NCBI GenBank assembly: GCA_958295735.1
Contig: OY282369.1
Coordinates: 1,534,161-1,598,160, forward strand
Direction: 5' to 3'
Source: an uncultured Candidatus Cenarchaeum sp.
GTDB lineage: Archaea; Thermoproteota; Nitrososphaeria; Nitrososphaerales; Nitrosopumilaceae
Length of the DNA stretch: 64,000 bases
Part shown: positions 43,123 to 51,293 of the stretch, piece by piece
Numbering within the stretch: the stretch's first letter is position 1
Layout: every line of letters begins with the position of its first letter
Notes under the pieces: model-generated
Told to the model about the DNA's origin: nothing
Database searches by the model: none
What the model saw: only the letters and a program-made list of their open reading frames with translations
Position numbers and translations under genes: made by a program

Positions 43123-43659
43123 ATGCCAATTGACGAAAAATTCGTCGAGAACTTGGAGGTAGCCGGCCAGACCAACCACTCTGACGGCGAGAACAAGCAC
43201 TTCATCTGGGGCGCCGGCAAGACCGACGGCGCCGCGTTCTCCAACGAGCAGGTAAAGGCCGCGTACGCGGAGCACGGGGAGGAGCAGGTGCCCCTGGGAA
43301 TCCACGGCACGACGGTGGCCGTGGACTGGGACGACTGCACCGCCCAGGGCTCGTGCATGAGCGTGTGCCCCGTGCAGACCTTCCAGTGGTACCGCACCGA
43401 AAAGGACGTCTCTGCCGACAAGTGCATGGGCGAGACCTTCGACGGGACCGGAAACACTGAGCAGGACGAGCGCCTGGACTACTCGGACAAGTCGCAGCCC
43501 ATAAGGGAGCACGACTGCACCCAGTGCATGGCGTGCCAGGAGGCCTGCCCGGAAAAGGCGATCCTCATAGAGCCCTCGTACCAAGAGCACCACGAAAAGG
43601 CCGACGGAACGTACGTTAAGATGAGTTCGGGCTCGGTAAACCCGCACGCGCACGACTAG
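43123..43659 (+). CDS. Zinc-type dicluster ferredoxin, paralogue 2
   Basis: 178 aa, tandem duplicate of the preceding gene. HSDGENKHFIWG, CTAQGSCMSVCPVQTFQWYR and CTQCMACQEACPEKAILIE give the same zinc, 3Fe-4S-like and 4Fe-4S pattern. The tail differs (VKMSSGSVNPHAHD) and codon GC is a little lower than in paralogue 1. Two promoters suggest different expression. Paralogues may serve different partners, for example the ferredoxin reductase-like protein at 62411. Confidence 0.9.
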   Translation: MPIDEKFVENLEVAGQTNHSDGENKHFIWGAGKTDGAAFSNEQVKAAYAEHGEEQVPLGIHGTTVAVDWDDCTAQGSCMSVCPVQTFQWYRTEKDVSADKCMGETFDGTGNTEQDERLDYSDKSQPIREHDCTQCMACQEACPEKAILIEPSYQEHHEKADGTYVKMSSGSVNPHAHD

Positions 43660-43725
43660 GCGCCGATCGCCTGTCCCTTTTTCAAGCAGCCCGCGGGGAC
43701 GGGGCGCGCGCCCCTGCCGCGCGGC

Positions 43726-44397
43726 CTATTCGGGCGGGCCCGCTATGCGGCCGCGCTGCAGGTCGGCGCGGGGCCGCGAGCCCTCCTGGCGCAGGAGCGG
43801 GAACGCCCCTGCCGATCCGCCCCCGCGCCCGGCGGGGGGCGCCCGGCGGCTATACGCCCGCTGGCGGAGGACCGAGTACACCGAGCGGCTCGCGTCGGAT
43901 GCCGCGCCCAGCGACAGGCATATCCCGTCGACGAGCGTGACGCTGCTCGCCTCCGTGAGCCGCCCGGCGGCCGCCGCGCCCAGCGTCCGGCGTATCTCCC
44001 TGATGATCGGGATGTCGTCCGGCTCCGCGGGCGGCCCGCGGCTCCCGGCGCGCGCCGTGCCTCCCTTCCGCGGCTTGTTCCCGGGGCCCGGCCCGCCGCC
44101 CCGGCGCCCGCCGGCCCCCTCCCCGCCCGCCGGGCCTCCCTTCCGCGGCTTGTTCCCGGGGCCCGGCCCGCCGCCCCGGCGCCCGCCGGCCCCCTCCCCG
44201 CCCGCCGGGCCTCCCTTCCGCGGCTTGTTCCCGGGGCCCTCGTAGCGCGACAGCCTCCTGGCCAGCGCATCGGCGAGCCTCTCCAGGCGCTCGATCTCGC
44301 GGGCGTCCTCGGCGCGCCTGGACTCGAACTCGCGGATCCTGCCGACGCACGCATCCAGGGCCTCCACCAGTTCCATCACGGAGGTGCTCCGGGCCAC
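43726..44397 (-). CDS. Protein with Gly/Lys repeat linker, unknown function
   Basis: 223 aa from GTG 44397 (TATA-like TTTTTTATACGC ~26 nt upstream; ATG 44376 also possible). Residues ~8-52 form an acidic/basic helix (GRIREFESRRAEDAREIERL). Residues ~53-115 are a 25-residue repeat, GPGNKPRKGGPAGGEGAGG plus RRGGGP, present 2.5 times. Residues ~120-175 form a folded-looking domain (DDIPIIREIRRTLGAAAAG, VTLVDGICLSLGAAS). The C-terminus is translated family A repeat. Basic linkers like this are common in nucleic-acid-binding proteins; function unknown. Confidence 0.65.
   Translation of the reverse strand: MARSTSVMELVEALDACVGRIREFESRRAEDAREIERLERLADALARRLSRYEGPGNKPRKGGPAGGEGAGGRRGGGPGPGNKPRKGGPAGGEGAGGRRGGGPGPGNKPRKGGTARAGSRGPPAEPDDIPIIREIRRTLGAAAAGRLTEASSVTLVDGICLSLGAASDASRSVYSVLRQRAYSRRAPPAGRGGGSAGAFPLLRQEGSRPRADLQRGRIAGPPE
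43788..43829 (-). repeat. REP-like repeat family A, copy 11, within a reading frame
   Basis: On the minus strand GGCGCGGGGGCGGATCGGCA, GGGGCGTTCCCGCTCCTGCG, CC. The only copy inside an apparent gene; it encodes the GGGSAGAFPLLRQE part of the tail at 43726. Confidence 0.65.
44059..44237 (-). repeat. In-frame 75-bp tandem repeat
   Basis: The same 75-bp unit starts at 44059, 44134 and 44209 (shared start GCCTCCCTTCCGCGGCTTGT), two full units and one partial, nearly identical in DNA. It encodes the 25-residue Gly/Lys linker repeat. Confidence 0.88.
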
Positions 44398-44453
44398 GCG
44401 GGGGGCCCCGCGCGCGCGTATAAAAAATTCGGGATCGCCCCCCGGCGCGCGGC

Positions 44454-47400
44454 CTAGAGGGCGCCGGCGTCGGCTATGAGGTAGCGCAACGCGCCCAGCA
44501 TCTCCGAGTCGCCAAGCAGGCCGTCGCCCCACCACGCGTACAGCCTCTTCACCCACTGCGGGACCGACGCGCCGGCCCCCTCCCCGCCGGACCCGGGCAG
44601 GAGGCCCGCCCCGGCCATGTCGCGCAGCGATGCGCGCACCTCGGCGTCCGAGACGTGCTCGCCGCGTAGCATGGCTACCTGCCGCACCCATTCCGGGACC
44701 GGGACGGGGGCGAGCTCGAACGAGGCCGAGCCCGCGCGCTCGCCGCCGCGCGACGCGTCCACGCGGTACTCGCCTGGCGCTGCCCCGGGCCGCAGGACGA
44801 CGACCGCCTCGAACCGGCCGGCCGCGTCCGGGACGGCCTCCAGCAGCACGGGCGGGCCCGCGGGGCCCGCGACCGATATGGCGACTGGAGGCGCGCCGCC
44901 GGGGGCGGCCGGCCCGCCGCCCGCGCGCCCGGACACGCGCACCTCTGCCGTCGCGCCGGGGGCCGGCGATGCCAGGCCCCCTGGCGCGTCCAGGCGCAGC
45001 GGGTACTCCGGCTGCCGCCCGGGCTGCCCGGGCTGCGCGGGCTGCCGCCCCCCGGCCGAGGCGCTCACCGCGCTGGGGTTGCCGCTGCCGTCGAGGAAGT
45101 CGTAGTATTTCGCGTCCACCCTGCCGCCGGCCGGCGAGACCAGCCTGGTGCCGTCCTCGCTGCATATGCGGGAGGGCATCTTGAAGGAGCCCTCGAAGAC
45201 CCCCGTGGCGGGGCCCGTCTCGACCAGCGCGAAGCCGGTGGATCCCAGGCCGCCGTGCGACACGCCGTCCGCGGTGGTGCACCCGCGGTACCTGTGCCCC
45301 TTTATGGTGACCTCCAGGAGGATCCCGCCGCCCGGCGCGCCCACCGCGTCCGTGGCCTCGGATGCCGCGTACGACTCCACCGTCCCGCCGTCCGTGTTCA
45401 GGTCGGGATCGCGGAGCGTCACGGTGACGGGCTGGCCGAACCGGTATGAGGGCGATCCGAGGCTGACCGCCCCCGAATGCGTGCCGGACGCGAGCCCCGC
45501 GGCGACGGGCCCCCGTTCCCCCGCCCCGCCCGCCGCGTCGGCGTACGATACGGTGATCTCGTCCGATCCCGCCCCCGCGCCGGCGGCGAACCTCACCTCG
45601 TCGCCGTGCGTGCGCAACGAGGCGACGAAGGCGGGATCGGCGGCGTCCCCGGGGCCCATGACCGCGCGCTCCACGGTCCCCGCGAACACCCCCGTGCTCC
45701 TGCCCGTCTCCTCCATCTCCACGCGGTACGCCGCGTTGCTGCCCCAGCTGCCCGCGCCGAACGAGGCCACGTCCAGCACTACGGGCATCGCGCCGCCCGC
45801 CGCGGTTCCCTCCCCGTCCCCGCCCAGCCTTACCACGATGAACGCCGCGCCCGATCCCGCCGCGTAGGCCGGGGGATCGGGGATGCGCGCGAGGCCCCTC
45901 CCGTCCCCGGGGATGCCGTCCAGCAGCACGACGGCCCCCGGATCGCCCGGGCTGCCGAACGCCACGCTGACCGAGGATGCCGGCAGGTCAGCCCCCGCCG
46001 ACCCGAGCGCGGCGCGCAGGTCGTAGTTCAGCCAGTTGGTGCCCGAGCCGGCGTCCGCCAGGACGGCGCGCAGGTCGGCGGCCGAATACCCCGCATCCAC
46101 CACCATGGCGTACGGGGCCGGGCCCGGGTCCGCGACCGTCAGCCTGCCGTCGGCCCCGGCGGAGTGGGCCGCCCGCGCCGCGGCCTCCCCGTCCCGGACA
46201 ATCTCGACGCCGGCGGCGCCGGCCAGCGTCAGCGGGGATCCGATCCGGACGACGGGCACGGACTTCACGGCCGGGTCCGAGGAGTCCAGCACGTCCCTCT
46301 TCGCCGCGTTGAGGTCCAGGTCCGCATCGCGCAACTCCACGCGGACCGGGGTGCCCGGGGGGACTGCCGCCGCCCCGCCCGCGATCGCCGGGGCGGCCGC
46401 CGCCCCGAGCGAGACGGAGGCGCCGGAGGGGCCGGTCACCGCGGACAGCGTCGACTCGCCGTAGCGGAACGCCGCCGCGTTCCCCCTCGGCGCGCCGGGC
46501 AGCACGTGGACGGTCGACGACTTTGCCCCGTCGTGGCTCTCGAATACCCCCGTATTGCGGCCCGTCTCGGCCAGCGTGACCAGATCCGAGTACCGCGCGG
46601 CGCCGGCGGAGAGCGACGCTGACGGCTGGTTCGCGTTCGGCTTGAAGCCCAGTATGCTGGGCCTGCCGGCCTCCCCGTCTAGCACCTCGAGCAGCCCCTC
46701 CCCGTCCTCGAACCCGAGCCGCCCGAGGTGCGGGGCGAGGTCGGGCGATCCCCGCCCGCCGAACGCCATGTAGAAGGCGGCCGGCCCGCCGGGCCCCGTC
46801 CCGAACGTCCAGCGGTCCTCGTCGGTCGGATCCAGGCCGAGCTGCGCGTCGGCCACGGAGACGAAGACCTCGGCGCCGGCGGGGTACCTCTCCCTGTCCA
46901 GCGCCAGCGCGGGCTCGGGCATCTCGCCGTACTCCAGCCTCGCCTCGCCCCCGCCCCCGCCGCCCCTCTCGTACCTTACCGCGGCATCGCCCCCCTTGAA
47001 CAGCTGCACGGCGGGCCAAGCGCCGGGATCCAGGCCTATCTGCCCGGGGGGGACTGCCGGGTTCTCGTTCATCGCGGCCGGGCGCCTCACCACGCTGTTC
47101 AGCGCGGCGCCCCACCCGCCGCCGGCCGGGCCCGAGCAGGCCGCGGGCCGGCCGGGCCCGTCCGTCCCGCCGCCCCCGCCCCGCGGCACGGCCACCGCGT
47201 CGGCCCCGCCGAACGACGCGCCGAGGGCCGATGCGGGGGTGGACGGGGAGCAGAAGCGCCCAAAGTCGGGGCCGCCCCCGCCGGCCGCCGCGAGTCCGTC
47301 CGCGTACAGCGCGGCGTCCGCGTCCGCAAAGTACGCGTACCACGCGCCGTCGGCCCCCTGCACCATCCGGAGCGGGGAGCCGCCCACCGTGACGTCCGGC

Positions 47401-47636
47401 TCCCCCACCGGCCCGCCGGTGTCGCGCAGGTCCGGATCCCTCACCACCACCTCCACGACCATCGCCCCCGCAAAGTGCCCCGCGGCCGCCCGGCCGTCGG
47501 GGCCCGCCGCGGACACGTACAGGTACGGCGATCCGCTGCCGCCCTGCTGGCCCGCGGCGGCGGGGGCCGCCAGCGCGGCCGCGGCGACCGCGGCCAGGAC
47601 GGCGGCCGCGTAAAGCGCCGCTCTCCCCGCCCGCAT
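44454..47636 (-). CDS. Large exported surface protein, S-layer-like modules
   Basis: 1060 aa. Signal peptide (ALYAAAVLAAVAAAALAAPA), then beta-sandwich modules marked by the repeated phrase ETG-x-x-TGVF at ~362, ~646 and ~810 and by VTLRDPDLNTDGG / VRDPDLRDTGG-type segments. The last ~90 residues carry two copies of the helical motif VPEWVRQVAMLRG and VPQWVKRLYAWWGDG, common at the C-termini of thaumarchaeal surface proteins. An S-layer or S-layer-associated role is inferred; no transmembrane anchor is seen. ATG 47636 follows TATA-like CATATTAG by ~25 nt. Confidence 0.8.
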   Translation of the reverse strand: MRAGRAALYAAAVLAAVAAAALAAPAAAGQQGGSGSPYLYVSAAGPDGRAAAGHFAGAMVVEVVVRDPDLRDTGGPVGEPDVTVGGSPLRMVQGADGAWYAYFADADAALYADGLAAAGGGGPDFGRFCSPSTPASALGASFGGADAVAVPRGGGGGTDGPGRPAACSGPAGGGWGAALNSVVRRPAAMNENPAVPPGQIGLDPGAWPAVQLFKGGDAAVRYERGGGGGGEARLEYGEMPEPALALDRERYPAGAEVFVSVADAQLGLDPTDEDRWTFGTGPGGPAAFYMAFGGRGSPDLAPHLGRLGFEDGEGLLEVLDGEAGRPSILGFKPNANQPSASLSAGAARYSDLVTLAETGRNTGVFESHDGAKSSTVHVLPGAPRGNAAAFRYGESTLSAVTGPSGASVSLGAAAAPAIAGGAAAVPPGTPVRVELRDADLDLNAAKRDVLDSSDPAVKSVPVVRIGSPLTLAGAAGVEIVRDGEAAARAAHSAGADGRLTVADPGPAPYAMVVDAGYSAADLRAVLADAGSGTNWLNYDLRAALGSAGADLPASSVSVAFGSPGDPGAVVLLDGIPGDGRGLARIPDPPAYAAGSGAAFIVVRLGGDGEGTAAGGAMPVVLDVASFGAGSWGSNAAYRVEMEETGRSTGVFAGTVERAVMGPGDAADPAFVASLRTHGDEVRFAAGAGAGSDEITVSYADAAGGAGERGPVAAGLASGTHSGAVSLGSPSYRFGQPVTVTLRDPDLNTDGGTVESYAASEATDAVGAPGGGILLEVTIKGHRYRGCTTADGVSHGGLGSTGFALVETGPATGVFEGSFKMPSRICSEDGTRLVSPAGGRVDAKYYDFLDGSGNPSAVSASAGGRQPAQPGQPGRQPEYPLRLDAPGGLASPAPGATAEVRVSGRAGGGPAAPGGAPPVAISVAGPAGPPVLLEAVPDAAGRFEAVVVLRPGAAPGEYRVDASRGGERAGSASFELAPVPVPEWVRQVAMLRGEHVSDAEVRASLRDMAGAGLLPGSGGEGAGASVPQWVKRLYAWWGDGLLGDSEMLGALRYLIADAGAL

Positions 47637-47664
47637 TCTACGCGTGCAGCGCGCCGCTCTAATA

Positions 47665-48149
47665 TGTGGTGTCTGTTGCGTGCGCCGCCGCCAAGAACGC
47701 GCGCCGCGGGCGGGCGGGGGGCAGAAACGGCAGGCGCCCGCAGCCCGCAGCCGCGCATCCAAAATTGCCGCATCGTCCGGCACGGAGCAGGCGCCGGTTG
47801 GAGTTCGCGGCCTGCGCGTCCCCGCCGATCGGCGCGGCAGGAGCATCCGTTGCCACGGAATGCGGGAATGGCGGGAGATGCCGACGGCGGCGGCGCGCCT
47901 CATGCGGCAGTTCGCATCGCGGCCGCTGGCGCGGATCGTCGTTCCCAAAGCGTCCAGGCATTGGGCCGCAGCCGCCGCAGTGGGTCTGGTTTTGGAATGC
48001 GGAAAGGCTTGGTGCACAAGCGCGAATGTGCCTAGGCTGGACAGGACAGAATGCGCTACGAACCTGCCGCTCGGGGCCAAGGGCCGGCGTGGTTCACGCG
48101 GCAAGCCGCGGCACACGGCTGAGCGGCCGGCGCCGGGACGCGCCGGCGC
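47665..48149. other. Intergenic stretch at the island border, no gene seen
   Basis: About 480 bp in which GC falls gradually towards the low-GC HD gene. No convincing ORF, RNA or repeat. The border with the HD gene has no visible direct repeat or attachment site. Confidence 0.45.
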
Positions 48150-49460
48150 CTAGTCTTGGTACGAGATGATCCTCACTGGTACTCGCAGCCTCTCGGCGAT
48201 CTTGTCTGCTATTTTTCTCCTCGTGCCGGAGTCTCCGGGCCCGTACACCAGATACCTGATCACCAAGGACTTCGCAGTGATCGGGGAATACTGGGACAGG
48301 CTCATCACATCCTCTTTTCTTATGACCTGGATAGAATCGCCGCCGTACAGCTTTATGCCGATCTCGGCCTTTAAGAATATCACTTGATGCGCTTCCAAGC
48401 CGAGCTCGCCTGCGACCTCGCGGGCCATGCTGTCAAAGTCATCCTGCTCCATTTTCACGAGTTTCCTGTCGACGCCCGCATTCCTCATGAGTTCCATTGA
48501 CGTAAAGTCGCAGGCACGCTTCAGTAGCCGCCGGTGCCTGACGTCTTGTAGGATCTTCTTGCTCATGCTGTCTGAATTGTGGCGCATGATCATCTCATAG
48601 ATCGAACTGTCGTCCAAACTCTTGTAGAATTTCAGAAATTCACTGTCGTCGCCGTCCTGTCCGCGCTTCAAGAAGTTCTCGTCTATGACTCCCTCGTCAA
48701 GCGCCGCGTTGAGCGCCTGTAGGAACATCTTGTCCGCCACCAATCTGGCGTGGTGGTGGTATACCTGCACATGCAGGAGGTGCCTCCCGAGGCGGTAGCC
48801 CTCCACCGCGTCCTTGCCCCTGATGTCGACGCAGACGGTATCGTCCTCCGGGTTTTTTCGTATGGTGTGCAGTATGCGGTCCAGGTCGAATCTACCATAG
48901 GATACTCCAATGTGGTGAGAGTCGCGCAACATGTAGTCGAGCTTGTCCGCATCTAGGCTGCCGGACACAATGCTGGAAGCGAGAGCGTCTTCCTCGGGCG
49001 CGGACTTGCCCAAGATCTCTGCTACTCGATGCCTCCTCTCCCCCAGCACGCGCGCTACATCTTCGTCTTCCTCTATCATCACGCGCGATATGGCCTCGTG
49101 CGAGCTATCGATGCCGTGATTGCGCTTGTCTACCACTCCTTCGAAGAGGTGGGAAAACGGTCCGTGTCCTATGTCGTGCAGCAGCGCAGCCAGCCGCACT
49201 AACTCCTTTGCCTCTTTGTCCATGTTCAACTCGTCGCACATGCGACTTGCCACATCCATGCACCCAAGCGAGTGTTCGAAGCGCGTGTGGACGGCGCTCG
49301 GGTATGCGATGAATGTGTGGGCCAGCTGCTTTATTCTGTGCAGCCGCCGGAACGCTGGCGTGTCGATCAGCCGTGTTTCAATTTCAGACAGGCCGATGAA
49401 CCCGTACAACGGATCGCGTATGGCCTTGTGCCGAAAGTGGCGCTGGCCGTCACTTGTCAA
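48150..49460 (-). CDS. HD-domain dNTP triphosphohydrolase-like protein (YwfO/SAMHD1-type)
   Basis: 436 aa. The metal site is complete: HTRFEHSLG (first His), AALLHDIGHGPFSHLFE (HD plus His) and SLDADKLDYMLRDS (last Asp). The start DPLYGFIGLSEIETRLIDTP and a C-terminal ~150-residue region match the YwfO-like branch related to SAMHD1 and other dNTPases. It may hydrolyse dNTPs in the cytoplasm. Its GC and codon use are well below the neighbours, suggesting acquisition. TTG 49460 overlaps the YwgA-like gene by 11 bp, so the two form one transcript. Confidence 0.88.
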   Translation of the reverse strand: MTSDGQRHFRHKAIRDPLYGFIGLSEIETRLIDTPAFRRLHRIKQLAHTFIAYPSAVHTRFEHSLGCMDVASRMCDELNMDKEAKELVRLAALLHDIGHGPFSHLFEGVVDKRNHGIDSSHEAISRVMIEEDEDVARVLGERRHRVAEILGKSAPEEDALASSIVSGSLDADKLDYMLRDSHHIGVSYGRFDLDRILHTIRKNPEDDTVCVDIRGKDAVEGYRLGRHLLHVQVYHHHARLVADKMFLQALNAALDEGVIDENFLKRGQDGDDSEFLKFYKSLDDSSIYEMIMRHNSDSMSKKILQDVRHRRLLKRACDFTSMELMRNAGVDRKLVKMEQDDFDSMAREVAGELGLEAHQVIFLKAEIGIKLYGGDSIQVIRKEDVMSLSQYSPITAKSLVIRYLVYGPGDSGTRRKIADKIAERLRVPVRIISYQD

Positions 49461-49989
49461 GGCGCAGTTTTTTGAGCAGGTCTATGCCGGTCCTAGCATC
49501 CTTGTCGGATATGCGCCAGTTCAGGTCCTTGCCGCCGCTCCTTACGTTGTCTACCGTGTATTCGCCCCCGCCTTGTTTGGCCACTATGTAGTGGCATTTT
49601 GCGGCATACGAGAGCGGCGCCGGCTTTAGCTCGCAGAACGCCTTGCATGTTCTCACCGTCTCATCAATCTGTTTGTTCTCTTCTGGAAACTCACTTGACG
49701 CTGCCTCAGCGTACTTACTGCCTTCTTCCGTCATCTCGTACGCGTAGCCCTCGTGGAATCTTGGATGCGCGATCTCGTTTACGAATGCGAACGCGGACAG
49801 GTCGTACAGGGCGGATGCCACCACCCTGCTGAACGGCCCGTAATAGTGGTGCGTGTAATGTGGGGAGAACTCTTTTATGTTGATGGTGTGAAAGTACACC
49901 AGTTTTTGTACAGTCACCCTGCCGTTCAAGGTGCCCCCGCAACTGCTGATGGTGAGGAGTATAGCATCGTGGGAGTCAAAACCCAGCAT
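49450..49989 (-). CDS. YwgA-like protein
   Basis: About 179 aa. ILLTISSCGGTLNGRVTVQK, LVYFHTINIKEFSPHYTHHY and YGPFSRVVASALYDLSAF give the winged-helix-like pattern of the YwgA family (unknown function), often beside YwfO-type HD genes in bacteria. ATG 49989 is preferred: TATA-like TTTAAATT lies ~25 nt upstream, inside the first codons of the longer frame (ATG 50028). Low GC like its partner. A regulator or partner of the HD enzyme is inferred. Confidence 0.75.
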   Translation of the reverse strand: MLGFDSHDAILLTISSCGGTLNGRVTVQKLVYFHTINIKEFSPHYTHHYYGPFSRVVASALYDLSAFAFVNEIAHPRFHEGYAYEMTEEGSKYAEAASSEFPEENKQIDETVRTCKAFCELKPAPLSYAAKCHYIVAKQGGGEYTVDNVRSGGKDLNWRISDKDARTGIDLLKKLRLDK

Positions 49990-50166
49990 TTCAGCGATAG
50001 AGATATGTTCCAATTTAAACCATTGCATTCCACCAGCGGTACACACTTACCTTCCCCCCGCTGCGCCTTGTGCCGCCCTAGCGGGCCTGCACGCCGCGTA
50101 GTCTTAGCTTGGCCTAAGTAACCCTAGGTTGATTGGTGCTAGTACGGCGGATTTGCTCCTGCCGGC

Positions 50167-51057
50167 ATGGCGGAATCGGAGACGGCGCCGCTGTGTAAAG
50201 AACTGGTGGCCGCGTTCGAAAAGATCGCGGCGCTGGAAGCCGGGACCGCGGAGCGGGATTCCGGGACCGCGTGGCTGGAAGCCAAGATCGCGGCGCTGGA
50301 AGCCAAGCTTGCCGTGTGCGGCGGCCCGAACGCACCCTCGTTGACCCTCTCCACGTACAACCCACGGCGGAATGCCTAGTGCAAGCAGGGGGGCTACCTG
50401 GGAGCGACAGGGCCGGATCTGACGGCGAGCCCGCGCCCCCGGGCAGGGCAACGCCTCGCGCAAGATGGGCCCGCTCGCAGGGCACAAGGGTTGCTGTGGG
50501 CGCTGACGCGGCTGGCCGGCAGTCCCCGCCGTGCGCATCATCAATGAGGCCGCGCGCCGCGTTGCTGTGGGCGCTGACGCGGCTGGCCGGCAGTCCGCTC
50601 GAGATATGGTCGGTGGCGGCGCTTGCGGCGGAGTTGCTGTGGGCGCTGACGCGGCTGGCCGGCGGTCAGGCCGCGCAAGATGGGCCCGCTCGCAGGGCAC
50701 AAGGTCGTCTCGCACCGCAACAAGCTCTAGTTCACCAGGGCGTGCGGGATCCTGGCGTGCCACGGATGCTACGGCCCGCTGGAGAAGATCACTAGCTGGC
50801 AAAAACTGGTCAACGACTTCGATCGGAACTGGCGCGTGGTCGACGCGATGATCGAGGTGGAAAAGGACTGGTGCTACAAGTGCGATGAGTTCTCCGAGGC
50901 CCGGGCGCCGTTTCCTAAGAGCACATCGTTCGACCCCAAGTCGATCTGTCTCATCATTGAGCTCTTCTTGCTGGGCGGCACGGACGCGAGGATCGCGCGC
51001 TTTTTCGAGGCCATGTACCACTTCTGCGTTTCGGAGGCGGCCATAGCAACCTGGAGG
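50167..51057 (+). pseudogene. Decayed IS66-family transposase
   Basis: Starts like the intact transposase (MAESETAPLCKELVAAFEKI) but has a TAG after ~70 codons, a frame-disrupting internal insertion (50490-50704) and a truncated end. The recognisable parts are KLAVCGGPNAPSLTLSTYNP early and KLVNDFDRNWRVVDAMIEVE, WCYKCDEFSEARAPFPKSTS, GGTDARIARFFEAMYHFCVS later. The catalytic DDE region is absent. Only one coiled-coil unit is present against two to three in the intact gene. Confidence 0.88.
50458..50704 (+). repeat. Tandem repeat insertion within the transposase remnant
   Basis: A ~36-bp block GTTGCTGTGGGCGCTGACGC / GGCTGGCCGGC occurs at 50490, 50561 and 50633 (71-72 bp apart). The array is bracketed by a 32-bp direct repeat containing GCAAGATGGGCCCGCTCGCA at 50458-50489 and ~50673-50704. 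The bracket matches transposase sequence; the array does not. Confidence 0.8.
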
Positions 51058-51173
51058 GAGCGCGGCGCGGCCGGCAGGCCGCGGGCGCGCCGCCCCGATC
51101 CCGCAGCGGCGCCGCGCGCCCGCCCCCGAGGGGCGGCCGAACGAATTTTAACGCGGCGCCTCATCCTCCCCCC

Positions 51174-51257
51174 GCAGAGGTCGCCTAGCCTGGTAGGGCG
51201 CGGGCCTTGAGAGCCTGTGCGAGAGATCGCGCGGGGGTTCGAATCCCCCCCTCTGCG
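51174..51257 (+). tRNA. tRNA-Ser (anticodon TGA)
   Basis: Acceptor GCAGAGG/CCTCTGC, anticodon stem CGGGC/GCCTG with loop CTTGAGA (anticodon TGA), a long variable arm (TGCGAGAGATCGCG) as expected for serine, T arm GGGGG-TTCGAAT-CCCCC, discriminator G. CCA not encoded. TATA-like GAATTTTAACG ~25-30 nt upstream. Confidence 0.93.
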
Positions 51258-51293
51258 CTCGCGCGGCCGGCGCCGAAACCGGCGCCGGCCGCG

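Larger units (their letters stand above)
50039..51060 (+). mobile_element. Remnant of a second IS66-like element
   Basis: Begins GTACACACTTACCTTCCCCC, the same terminal repeat as the intact element, followed by matching 5' non-coding sequence (CTTAGCTTGGCCTAAG, CCTGCCGGCATGGCGGAATC). The right end is missing: after ~51060 the sequence is unrelated GC-rich DNA leading to tRNA-Ser. It abuts the YwgA-like gene promoter. Confidence 0.88.

Noticed and set aside
47665-48149. A small gene between the surface protein and the HD gene
   Set aside because: Frames on both strands lack motifs, promoters and sensible composition.
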